NCBI GenBank assembly: GCA_041648175.1
Contig: JBAZPO010000029.1
Coordinates: forward strand, 1-22,002
Reading direction: 5' to 3'
From: Desulfobaccales bacterium
Lineage (GTDB): Bacteria; Desulfobacterota; Desulfobaccia; Desulfobaccales; 0-14-0-80-60-11
DNA: 22,002 bases
Shown here: positions 1 through 6,223 of the stretch, one piece after another
Layout: each line of letters starts with the position of its first letter
How positions within the stretch are numbered: the stretch's first letter is position 1
Program-made: the position numbers and the translations under genes
Notes under the pieces: model-generated
What the model was told of the DNA's origin: nothing
Seen by the model: the letters and a program-made list of their open reading frames with translations, nothing else
The model's database searches: none

Positions 1-83
1 CTGCATGTGCGGCCACCATGAGGGCGGACACATAGGTCCGCCCCTACAAAAACAAAATTACCTGTATGAGCGCAACTTGGTAT
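1..83 (+). repeat. Family C MITE-like element, right part (cut by window edge)
   Basis: This is the right-hand part of the roughly 137-bp element also found at 4785-4921, 20026-20163 and 21878-22002. It holds the core hairpin GGGCGGAC-6nt-GTCCGCCC and ends in the terminal inverted repeat TATGAGCGCAACTTGGTAT. Bases 1-71 are identical to the last 71 bases of the window. Confidence 0.85.
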
Positions 84-85
84 AA

Positions 86-147
86 GGGGTTGGGGATGGG
101 GGTTTGGGGGAAGGGGGAGGGGCTGTCCGCCCCTCGCCTCTTCCCCC
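86..147. other. G-run tract (possible G-quadruplex) overlapping a GC-rich hairpin
   Basis: From 86 to 122 the plus strand carries six runs of four or five G separated by one to three bases, a strong sequence match to a G-quadruplex motif. The last runs (106-122) also pair imperfectly with the C-rich stretch 130-147 to make a hairpin of about 17 bp with a 7-nt loop. This sits directly behind the stop codon of the minus-strand gene ending at 152, so it could act in 3'-end formation, but there is no U-tract on that strand and a terminator role is inference. Confidence 0.5.
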
Positions 148-151
148 AAGC

Positions 152-1654
152 TTATTTTCCGCCAACCCGTTCCGGACCGGCGGTCATGGGTTTGCCGGTG
201 GCCGCGGCGATGGCCCGGAGCATGCCCGGATAGAGGTTCTTGTGGAAAGGGTCGAGCGCGTACCAGTAGGCGATGCCCGCAAGGCCCCGGGGCAGGAAGC
301 GCGCGGTCTGGGTAAGTTCGGTGCTGCCGTCGGGTATGGGGGAGAGGCGGAATTCCAAGGTGGCCTCGCCCGGCAGCTTCATTTCGGCCAGCAGCAGCAA
401 GCGCCGGTTAGGGTCGATTTCCAACACCCGGAAAAAATCCAGGGCGTCGCCCACCTGGAGTTCGGTGGGGTGGCGGCGGCCGCGCCGCAGTCCCGAGCCT
501 CCCAGGAGACGGTCCACCCCGCCCCGAATGGCCCACAAGGAGTCGCCGTAGTACCAGCCCGTCTGTCCGCCGATCTGGGTGACAACCTGCCAAACCTCTT
601 CAGGGGTGGCCGCAAGAAGCACCCGGTAGCCCAGGCTGAGCACGGTGCCCCCGGCGTAGCCGGCGTCGCCGCAGGAGACCCATTCCGGAGGAGCCAGGGA
701 GCCGGCGTCGCTCCAGCAGGTTTCCACCCGTTGCTGGGCGATCCTTTGCAGGGCCAGCCGGATGGTCTGACGGCAACTGAGCAACTCCTGGGGGATGAGG
801 TCCCGGATGCGATTATCCTGGCAGACCACCGGATTGGCCAGGCCTGCGGCCAAGGGCTGGGCCAGGGAGGCAGGAATGGGGGTCACCAAGTGAATCCAGT
901 AGGAACTGAGCCGGGGAGTGAGAACCGGCACCGGAATGACCAGGCGCCGGTGGAGGTGGGCTTCTTCGGCATAGATATCCATCAGTTGCCGGTAGGTCAC
1001 CACTTCCGGTCCCCCGATGTCAAACGTCTGCCCCCTGGTCTCGTCGCGTACCAAGCAGCCAATCAGATAGGTGAGAACATTGCGGATGGCAATGGGCTGG
1101 ACCGGGGTGTGCACCCATCGGGGAGTGATCATCACCGGCAGGCGGTCCACCAGGTAACGCAATATTTCAAAGGCCGCGCCACCGGACCCCAGGATCATGG
1201 CGGCACGCAGAATCGTGCTGGGAACGGCCCCCGATTGCAGAATCCGGGCCACTTCATGGCGGGAACGCAGATGCTCGCTTAAGTGGGGGTCGTCCTCGCC
1301 CCCCAGGCCGCCTAAATAGATGATGCGGTCAAGGCCAGCCTCTGCCGCAGCCCGGACCATATTTTGGGCAGCCTGGCGGTCGGCTTCCGGGAAGTCCCGG
1401 GCTGCCGCAGTCATGGAGTGCACCAGGTAAAAGGCCGCCCAGCAGCCTCGGGTTGCCTGGCGCAGCGATACTGCGTCCATGACGTCTCCCTGGGCCAGCT
1501 CGATGAGGGGATGGTTGCCCCAGGGCCGACTGCGCAATTTGTCCAGAGAACGTCCTAAGGCTCGGACCCGGCACCCCGCCGAAAGGAGCCGGGGGACCAG
1601 GCGGCCGCCCACGTAGCCGGTGGCGCCGGTGACCAGAAGCGGTTTTGGGTTCAT
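152..1654 (-). CDS. NAD(P)-binding SDR-type protein with C-terminal DUF2867 domain
   Basis: The 500-residue product starts with a Rossmann fold of the atypical SDR / NmrA type: the nucleotide-binding motif TGATGYVGG is at residues 9-17, and the fold continues to about residue 300. Residues 340-485 match the DUF2867 tail found in YbjT-like proteins (FFRVLEIDPNRRLLLLAEMKLPG region and ALDPFHKNLYPGML near the end). The length is right for this fused family. The ATG at 1654 is preceded by GGGAGG about 9 nt upstream. The family is thought to act as NAD(P)-dependent epimerases, reductases or quinone-linked sensors; the substrate here is unknown. No canonical YxxxK catalytic pair stands out to me. 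It is monocistronic, with repeat-rich DNA on both sides. Confidence 0.88.
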   Translation of the reverse strand: MNPKPLLVTGATGYVGGRLVPRLLSAGCRVRALGRSLDKLRSRPWGNHPLIELAQGDVMDAVSLRQATRGCWAAFYLVHSMTAAARDFPEADRQAAQNMVRAAAEAGLDRIIYLGGLGGEDDPHLSEHLRSRHEVARILQSGAVPSTILRAAMILGSGGAAFEILRYLVDRLPVMITPRWVHTPVQPIAIRNVLTYLIGCLVRDETRGQTFDIGGPEVVTYRQLMDIYAEEAHLHRRLVIPVPVLTPRLSSYWIHLVTPIPASLAQPLAAGLANPVVCQDNRIRDLIPQELLSCRQTIRLALQRIAQQRVETCWSDAGSLAPPEWVSCGDAGYAGGTVLSLGYRVLLAATPEEVWQVVTQIGGQTGWYYGDSLWAIRGGVDRLLGGSGLRRGRRHPTELQVGDALDFFRVLEIDPNRRLLLLAEMKLPGEATLEFRLSPIPDGSTELTQTARFLPRGLAGIAYWYALDPFHKNLYPGMLRAIAAATGKPMTAGPERVGGK

Positions 1655-1785
1655 GGAATAATGCCTCCCTCTCCCCCCCCATGGGACCTTTGGTAAGGGA
1701 GGCGCCCAAGCTGACCTGGGCGGAAAATGGCGTTCCCAAGCTGGAGTTGGGGAACGAGGGCCAAAAAAACGGTGTTTTCATGGCT

Positions 1786-1969
1786 TATAGCGTTTGCCAT
1801 AAATTTATGCCGCTGGCTGATTTTTAAATCCCCCTAAATCCCCCTTTTTCAAAGGGGGACTTTATAGGTAATTCCTTATAGTTCCCTCATTTACCAAAGG
1901 GGAGTTAGGGGGGATTTTGGGTGTTAAAGTATCTCCTAATTACGGAAAAAACTTTTGCCATTCGCTATA
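1786..1969. repeat. Family A MITE-like element, copy 1
   Basis: About 184 bp, beginning TATAGCGTTTGCCA. The right end (TGCCATTCGCTATA) is a decayed inverted copy of the left. The inside contains a second inverted pair built on AAATCCCCCTAA and its complement, so the whole element can fold into one long hairpin. Same family as 3705-3887, 11190-11370 and 18613-18792. No transposase is present. Confidence 0.85.
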
Positions 1970-2035
1970 AAATCACCCTAAACTGCCCAAAAAATCGCTG
2001 AAAATGGCCGGGCGCGGGCCGTTTTTGGGGGCAAC

Positions 2036-2053
2036 CCCGGCACATGTGCCGGG
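2036..2053. repeat. Perfect 18-bp palindrome
   Basis: CCCGGCACATGTGCCGGG reads identically on both strands. Its half TGTGCCGGGACA recurs at 2229-2240 beside another inverted GGCAC/GTGCC pair. It could be an operator-like site or a short repeat relic; no gene lies close enough to assign a role. Confidence 0.5.
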
Positions 2054-2543
2054 ACATTGCCGAGGTGCCCTCGCCATATACCCGGCCTGAACCCGCGTGC
2101 ATGCGTGTTCCGGTCGACGTTGTGCCAAGGTTGTACCAGGGTTGTGCCGACCCTGTCCCGAGGTAAATATTCGGCTTTCGCAAGACTTAGCCAGTAATAT
2201 CAACGGATTAATGGGGCACCGGCATCCTTGTGCCGGGACACGGTACAGGGGGGACGGCTGGAGGCTGGCAATAGTCCACAACTTGATCTTAAATGTCCCA
2301 CTTCTATCCCGGCAAGGCATGGTGACAGCATAAACGCGGAACCGGGAGGGCAACCAGCAGCGCTGAGAAAGATGACACGCTTTTCATGCGGGCAGGAGCA
2401 GGGTTGTGCGCCACTACCCTAAAATATGGCGAGGAAGGATTGATCACGGCTTCAAATCAACACCACGTTGTCCTTTTGAAGTACTCAAGTGATAGAGCAG
2501 ATAGAAAAGCAGAAGGCGGGATGCGCTACGCTTTCCCGCCCTA

Positions 2544-2613
2544 CCCCCTCACCCTACCCTCTCCCACAAGGGGAGAGGAAAATTAGAGGAAAAAACTTTT
2601 GGCAAGCGCTATA
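2544..2613. repeat. Composite repeat: CTCTCC hairpin module plus family A right end
   Basis: A hairpin-forming module (CTCTCCCACAAGGGGAGAG) is followed by a stretch ending TTTTGGCAAGCGCTATA, which is the right terminal sequence of family A without its left half. The same composite, with a few changes, recurs at 4593-4661, so the truncated form was itself copied or mobilised. Confidence 0.7.
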
Positions 2614-2676
2614 ACGCATTGCCTAACATCGAATAACTTTTTGGCTTTCACTGCAAGCCGCAGCCCCGGCAAACCC

Positions 2677-3630
2677 TCACACATGGTTGCGAAGCTGCAA
2701 TTCCACCGGATGGGGGTGGAGGTAAGACTGCTCTTGCAGGTAAGGCTGATGATATTTGCGGACATAATGATTGATCAAGGTGACGGGCACCACCAGAGGC
2801 ACGTAGCCTTGATGATAATTATCGATAATCTCAAGTAATTCCTGCTTTTCCTCAGCCGACAGATCCTGCTTGAAATACCCCATCAGATGATGCAAGACGT
2901 TGGTGTTTTTCTTGGGGGTGGCTTTCAGGCGCAGCGCCTCCATGAGCCGGGACTGATAGCGCTCATAGAGTTCCGGCGCCGGCAGCTCTTTGGCCTGCGC
3001 CACCAGTTTGCCCAGCTCCCGGTAATGCTCGGCACTGTGGGCCAGGATAAGCAGTTTGTGCCGGGTATGGAAGGCTACCAGGCCGCCGCGGCCGGGTGAC
3101 GCGGCCAGGAGTTCCCGCCAGCGCTGGAATACGAAAATGCGTTCGATGAAGTTTTCCCGGAGCCCGGGATCATGCAGGCGGCCTTCGTCTTCCACCGGCA
3201 GGAGTGGGAAGCGCTCCATGAATATCCGGGCAAACAGCCCTACTCCCGTGGTCACCGGTGCGCCCCGGGCCGGCTCATTATAGACCTTGACCCGCTCCAT
3301 GCCGCTGCTGGGGGATTTGCTCTTAAAAATGAAGCCGCACAAATCTTCCTGGGCCAGTTCCCGCACCCGGTTTTCGGCCCATTTTACCAGACGTTCCGTG
3401 TGATCGATCTTGGTGCGGACGGTCACGAGGCGGGGGGCAGAGGGTTCGCCCACCAGGCGCATGGCTTCCCGGGGCACTCCCAGGCCACACTCCATTTCGG
3501 GACAGACAGGGATAAATTCCACATAGTGGCCCAGGGTACCGGTGATGAAGCGGTCTAACTGGTGGCCGCCGTCGAACCTGACCTGCCGGCCCAGCAAGCA
3601 GGCGCTGATTCCCAGCCGGATTTTTTGCAT
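2677..3630 (-). CDS. DUF523-DUF1722 fusion (TudS/YbgA-like protein)
   Basis: The start is the ATG at 3630, because AGGAG lies 7 nt upstream; an upstream ATG at 3666 in the same frame lacks this. The 317-residue product has an N-terminal DUF523 domain with ISACLLG (residues 9-14, Cys11), CPEMECGLGVPRE (Cys43, Cys48) and CGFIFKSKSPSSG (Cys98), and a C-terminal DUF1722 (YbgA) domain from about residue 195 (AFHTRHKLLILAHS). DUF523 proteins include the 2-thiouracil desulfurase TudS, which carries a [4Fe-4S] cluster on conserved cysteines; the cysteines here are compatible with that. The cellular substrate of the fused form is unknown. It is isolated between repeat clusters. Confidence 0.9.
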   Translation of the reverse strand: MQKIRLGISACLLGRQVRFDGGHQLDRFITGTLGHYVEFIPVCPEMECGLGVPREAMRLVGEPSAPRLVTVRTKIDHTERLVKWAENRVRELAQEDLCGFIFKSKSPSSGMERVKVYNEPARGAPVTTGVGLFARIFMERFPLLPVEDEGRLHDPGLRENFIERIFVFQRWRELLAASPGRGGLVAFHTRHKLLILAHSAEHYRELGKLVAQAKELPAPELYERYQSRLMEALRLKATPKKNTNVLHHLMGYFKQDLSAEEKQELLEIIDNYHQGYVPLVVPVTLINHYVRKYHQPYLQEQSYLHPHPVELQLRNHV

Positions 3631-3704
3631 AAGGATGCTCCTGCAAGCGCAGCCCAGGCTGCACATTCACGGTGATGGCGATTTTTTTGGCAAAATCTGT
3701 TGCT

Positions 3705-3887
3705 TATAGCGTTTGCCATAAATTTATGCCGCTGGCTGATTTTTAAATCCCCCTAAATCCCCCTTTTTCAAAGGGGTACTTTATAAGTAATTCCTTATAG
3801 TTCCCCACTTTACCAAGGGGGGGGTTAGGGGGGATTTGGGGTGTTAAAGTATCTCCTATTACGGAAAAACTTTTGGCAAACGCTATA
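3705..3887. repeat. Family A MITE-like element, copy 2
   Basis: 183 bp bounded by perfect 14-bp inverted ends, TATAGCGTTTGCCA and TGGCAAACGCTATA. It is the best preserved of the four copies and lies about 75 bp upstream of the DUF523-DUF1722 start codon. Confidence 0.9.
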
Positions 3888-4269
3888 TAAGGAAATGCGT
3901 TCAAATAGGTAATTTAGTAGCCGCAGACTTTACCATGAAAATCCAAGTTCCCCTAAATCCCAGCAGTGTCGGTTTGGTTTTTGCAAATGAGGAAGTTCGT
4001 TGGGCGTAGTCCAACAGCTCAAAAATTCGCTGCGCACTTCCGGCTCCGAGAAGATTACTTCCCCCTCACCCTAACCCTCTCCCCCATCGGGGAGAGGGGA
4101 AAAAGTGGAACCGATTTAATGCCTTATGGTTACTAAAACGGCTACATCTCCTACCCCCTCTCCACCCGCTTCGGGGGGAGAGGGCTGGGGTGAGGGGGGC
4201 AGAACAACCTCATGCAATTTTCTAACCGGACACTGCTGCCTAAATCCCCCTTTTCCAAAGGGGGACTTT

Positions 4270-4371
4270 ATACCGAGTTGCGTTCAAAGGGCAAATTTTA
4301 ACAGGCGGAGGCTCTGGCCTATGCCTGCACAGGCGAGACGCCTGTGCCACCATTTGAAGGCGAATTGGTAT
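4270..4371. repeat. 102-bp ATACC-ended element related to family C
   Basis: The left end ATACCGAGTTGCGTTCAAA and the inverted right end (read as ATACCAATTCGCCTTCAAA) agree at 15 of 19 positions. The outer part resembles the family C ends, but the core differs. The core carries the palindrome GCACAGGCG-aga-CGCCTGTGC (4327-4347), which also occurs at 20346-20366. Confidence 0.65.
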
Positions 4372-4372
4372 T

Positions 4373-4443
4373 AAACCCCCCTTTGCAAAGGGAGCAGAGA
4401 GTTTTTCATCCCTGAGAGTGAGAACACTTTCGGTTCATGATTG
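4373..4443 (+). repeat. Direct repeat F, copy 1
   Basis: About 70 bp (starting AAACCCCCCTTTGCAAAGGG and ending CGGTTCATGATTG) that recurs nearly identically about 290 bp downstream at 4661-4732. It contains a small CCCTTTGCAAAGGG palindrome. Confidence 0.75.
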
Positions 4444-4465
4444 AGGTTCTTGCAAAAAGCCGTTT

Positions 4466-4547
4466 TGTCATCCTGAGCGAAGCGAAGGATCTCGTATTTT
4501 CACCCACTTATGAGATTCTTCGGTCGCTTCGCTCCCTCAGAATGACA
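4466..4547. repeat. Large imperfect inverted repeat
   Basis: The left arm (TGTCATCCTGAGCGAAGCGA and onward) pairs with a right arm ending CCCTCAGAATGACA, giving a hairpin of roughly 30 bp with a short loop. Such GTCATCCTGAGCGAAGCGAA hairpins are a widespread dispersed repeat in bacterial genomes. Confidence 0.65.
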
Positions 4548-4592
4548 GGCGGGGAGATATTTGCAAGAGGCTCAAAAGTTTTCTCTTATTAA

Positions 4593-4661
4593 CCCCTCAC
4601 CCTACCCTCTCCCACAAGGGGAGAGGAGAACTAGAGGAAAAAACTTTTGGCAAATGCTATA
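4593..4661. repeat. Composite repeat, second copy
   Basis: Second copy of the composite at 2544-2613: a CTCTCCCACAAGGGGAGAG hairpin followed by AGGAAAAAACTTTTGGCAAA and a family A right end, here with one change (TGGCAAATGCTATA). Confidence 0.7.
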
Positions 4662-4732
4662 AACCCCCCTTTGCAAAGGGAGCAGAGGGGTTTTTCATCC
4701 CTGGGAGTGAGAACACTTTCGGTTCATGATTG
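4661..4732 (+). repeat. Direct repeat F, copy 2
   Basis: Near-identical second copy of the 70-bp sequence at 4373-4443, directly abutting the composite repeat on its left. Confidence 0.75.
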
Positions 4733-4753
4733 TTAAGCTTGTATGGCTCGTTT

Positions 4754-4783
4754 AAATTTACCTTTATGAGCGCCACTGGGTAT
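4754..4783. repeat. Detached right end of a family C element
   Basis: The last 24 bases (ACCTTTATGAGCGCCACTGG and onward to GTAT) are identical to the right end of the neighbouring full element at 4898-4921. This suggests tandem insertion followed by deletion, or a local duplication. Confidence 0.7.
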
Positions 4784-4784
4784 T

Positions 4785-4921
4785 ATACCAAGTTGCTGTC
4801 ATAGAAGTAAGAATAGCTCCGGTTTTATAGGTCGTATCTATATGTGCGAGTGTAACAAGGGCGGACACATAGGTCCGCCCCTACAAAAACTATAATTACC
4901 TTTATGAGCGCCACTGGGTAT
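4785..4921. repeat. Family C MITE-like element, copy 2 (overlaps the end of rsmA)
   Basis: 137 bp from ATACCAAGTTGCTGTCATA to TATGAGCGCCACTGGGTAT, with the GGGCGGAC/GTCCGCCC core hairpin. The right end replaces the natural end of rsmA. A detached right-end fragment, identical over about 24 bp, sits immediately to the left at 4760-4783. Confidence 0.85.
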
Positions 4922-5762
4922 TCGTCACCTTATTGCTGATTTCCACAAATTCCGCCACGCTCAAGGTTTCGCCCCGGCGCTTCAGGTCGATGCCCAGATC
5001 GGCCAGAAGGGGGCGCATCGCCTCTGAGGTAAGGCCGAAGGTTTCGGCATGGGCTGCCAGGGTGTTGTTCAAGGTTTTGCGGCGATGGCCGAACGCGGCT
5101 TTAACCAGTTGGTGCAACAAGGTCTCGTCATGCGCTTGAGGATTGGGCGCCTCCGGCAGCAGCCGCACCACCACCGAATCCACCTGGGGCGGCGGATAAA
5201 AATTGCCCGGTGAGAGCGAAAAGAGCCGCGTTACCCGAAAATAATACTGCCCCAAAACGGAGAGAATCCCGTAATCCTTGGTGCCGGGCAGCGCGGTGAG
5301 GCGCGCCCCCACTTCCAGTTGCATCATGAGAACGGCCCGGCTGATGGCCGTGATATGCTCAATCAGCCTGAACAGCAGAGGAGAAGTGATTTGATAGGGC
5401 AGGTTGCCCACCACGACCAGGGGCCGGCCCGCGGCCTGGCTGGCTTCTTTAAAGTCGAATTCCAACACATCCTGGCAGACGATTTCGACCTCGGGAACCT
5501 CGTGAAACAAGTCTTCTTGAAGAAATCTGGCCAGGTCGGGGTCCCGTTCCAGGGCGATGACCCGGTGGGCGGCCTGGGCCAGGAAGGTGGTAAGCGCCCC
5601 TAACCCCGCGCCGATCTCCAACACCGTGTCCTGACCCTCCAGATCCAGGGCCGCGACAATGCGCCGGGCCTGGTGCGGATGGAGCAGAAAGTGTTGCCCC
5701 AGGGCCTTCTTAGGCTTCTGGCCCAGACGCAGCAGGAGGCTTTTGGGAGAGGTTGAAGACAT
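4902..5762 (-). CDS. rsmA: 16S rRNA adenine-N6,N6-dimethyltransferase RsmA (KsgA)
   Basis: This methylates the two adjacent adenines in the 3'-terminal helix of 16S rRNA during small-subunit maturation, using S-adenosylmethionine. The 286-residue protein shows the family features in order: KKALGQHFL (18-26), SAM motif I EIGAGLGALT (49-58), acidic residue E72, catalytic NLPY (120-123), the FYPPPQVDS loop (188-196) and FGHRRKTLNN (224-233). The ATG at 5762 lies inside the 3' end of the DUF2062 gene (53-nt overlap), which points to translational coupling. The last residues (about NTQWRS) and the TAA stop are encoded by the right end of a family C repeat, so the original C-terminus has been altered; the conserved fold is otherwise complete. 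Confidence 0.97.
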   Translation of the reverse strand: MSSTSPKSLLLRLGQKPKKALGQHFLLHPHQARRIVAALDLEGQDTVLEIGAGLGALTTFLAQAAHRVIALERDPDLARFLQEDLFHEVPEVEIVCQDVLEFDFKEASQAAGRPLVVVGNLPYQITSPLLFRLIEHITAISRAVLMMQLEVGARLTALPGTKDYGILSVLGQYYFRVTRLFSLSPGNFYPPPQVDSVVVRLLPEAPNPQAHDETLLHQLVKAAFGHRRKTLNNTLAAHAETFGLTSEAMRPLLADLGIDLKRRGETLSVAEFVEISNKVTNTQWRS

Positions 5763-6216
5763 CGAGAGCCCTTTGGGCTTTGCGCCGTTGATAGCGCCGC
5801 ACGATCCACAGAGTCAGAAAATAGGCCACGATGGCCGGAGGAATGGCGATGATGATGCCGCCCACTTGCAGGGCCAGGCCCCCCTGCCAGAGGACGCAGA
5901 GCCACGCTTTAAAACTGAAAGTCTCCGGAAAGACCAAGGGCTTGCCGCGATACAGCAGGAATTGACCTACCTTATAAGCGGTGATGTAGATGGGCGCGAT
6001 GGTCAAAGGGTTGCCGGCCTGGAGGCCGATTATGGCGGTAACCGGGGAGACCCGGAAGAGCGCGGCCAGAGACAGGGTGGCCACCAGATGGAAGGGGATG
6101 GTGGGGGTGACACCGATGAATACCCCCAGGGCCATGCCCCAGGCAATTTTGCGCGGGTCTTCCTGGAGGCGGAGGAATTTCAGCCATTGGTAGCGGAGAA
6201 TGCGTCGTAAGCTCAT
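5710..6216 (-). CDS. DUF2062 membrane protein
   Basis: The start is taken at the ATG at 6216, giving 168 residues (MSLRRILRYQ); the longer open frame upstream lies inside the preceding synthetase gene. The sequence has the DUF2062 signature: GMALGVFIGVTPTIPFH (27-43) and LQAGNPLTIAPIYITAYKVG (65-84), followed by a hydrophobic segment near residues 115-138 and a basic tail. Two to three membrane segments are expected, in the inner membrane. No biochemical role is established for the family. It begins 7 nt after the acyl-CoA synthetase stop and overlaps rsmA by 53 nt. No good Shine-Dalgarno is visible, so it probably depends on coupled translation. Confidence 0.88.
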   Translation of the reverse strand: MSLRRILRYQWLKFLRLQEDPRKIAWGMALGVFIGVTPTIPFHLVATLSLAALFRVSPVTAIIGLQAGNPLTIAPIYITAYKVGQFLLYRGKPLVFPETFSFKAWLCVLWQGGLALQVGGIIIAIPPAIVAYFLTLWIVRRYQRRKAQRALDVFNLSQKPPAASGPEA

Positions 6217-6223
6217 AGAAAAA

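Larger units (their letters stand above)
1655..2676. other. About 1 kb without a recognisable gene; repeats and palindromes
   Basis: This gap holds an imperfect 24-bp palindrome at 1732-1755, a complete family A element (1786-1969), a perfect 18-bp palindrome (2036-2053), repeated TGTGCCGGGACA words (2045 and 2229), and a CTCTCCCACAAGGGGAGAG hairpin module joined to a family A right end (2544-2613). Open frames here are short, repeat-derived and lack ribosome binding sites. I see no gene. Confidence 0.7.
3631..4901. other. About 1.27 kb without a gene; nested repeat cluster
   Basis: From left to right this contains a family A element (3705-3887), a fragment with TTTACCATGAAAATCCAA shared with 20283-20300, two CTCTCC/GGGGAGAGG hairpin modules (about 4063-4105 and 4150-4200), a 102-bp ATACC-ended element (4270-4371), a direct-repeat pair (4373-4443 and 4661-4732), a large inverted repeat (4466-4547), the composite repeat at 4593-4661, a truncated family C end (4754-4783) and a full family C element. 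The one open frame (4126-4374) is made of these repeats. I see no gene. Confidence 0.75.

Noticed and set aside
104..1282. Long plus-strand open frame (392 codons)
   Set aside because: It is antisense to the well-supported SDR-DUF2867 gene, has a low-complexity Gly/Gln/His-rich product and no domain.
1973..2353. Minus-strand open frame of 126 codons
   Set aside because: No ribosome binding site, no recognisable domain, and it runs across palindromes and repeated words.
4126..4374. 82-codon plus-strand frame with PTPSPPASGGEGWGEGG
   Set aside because: This peptide is a translated CTCTCC/GGGGAGAGG hairpin repeat, a well-known annotation artefact.
3888..4784. CRISPR array
   Set aside because: Repeat units are of several kinds with irregular spacing, and no cas genes are present.
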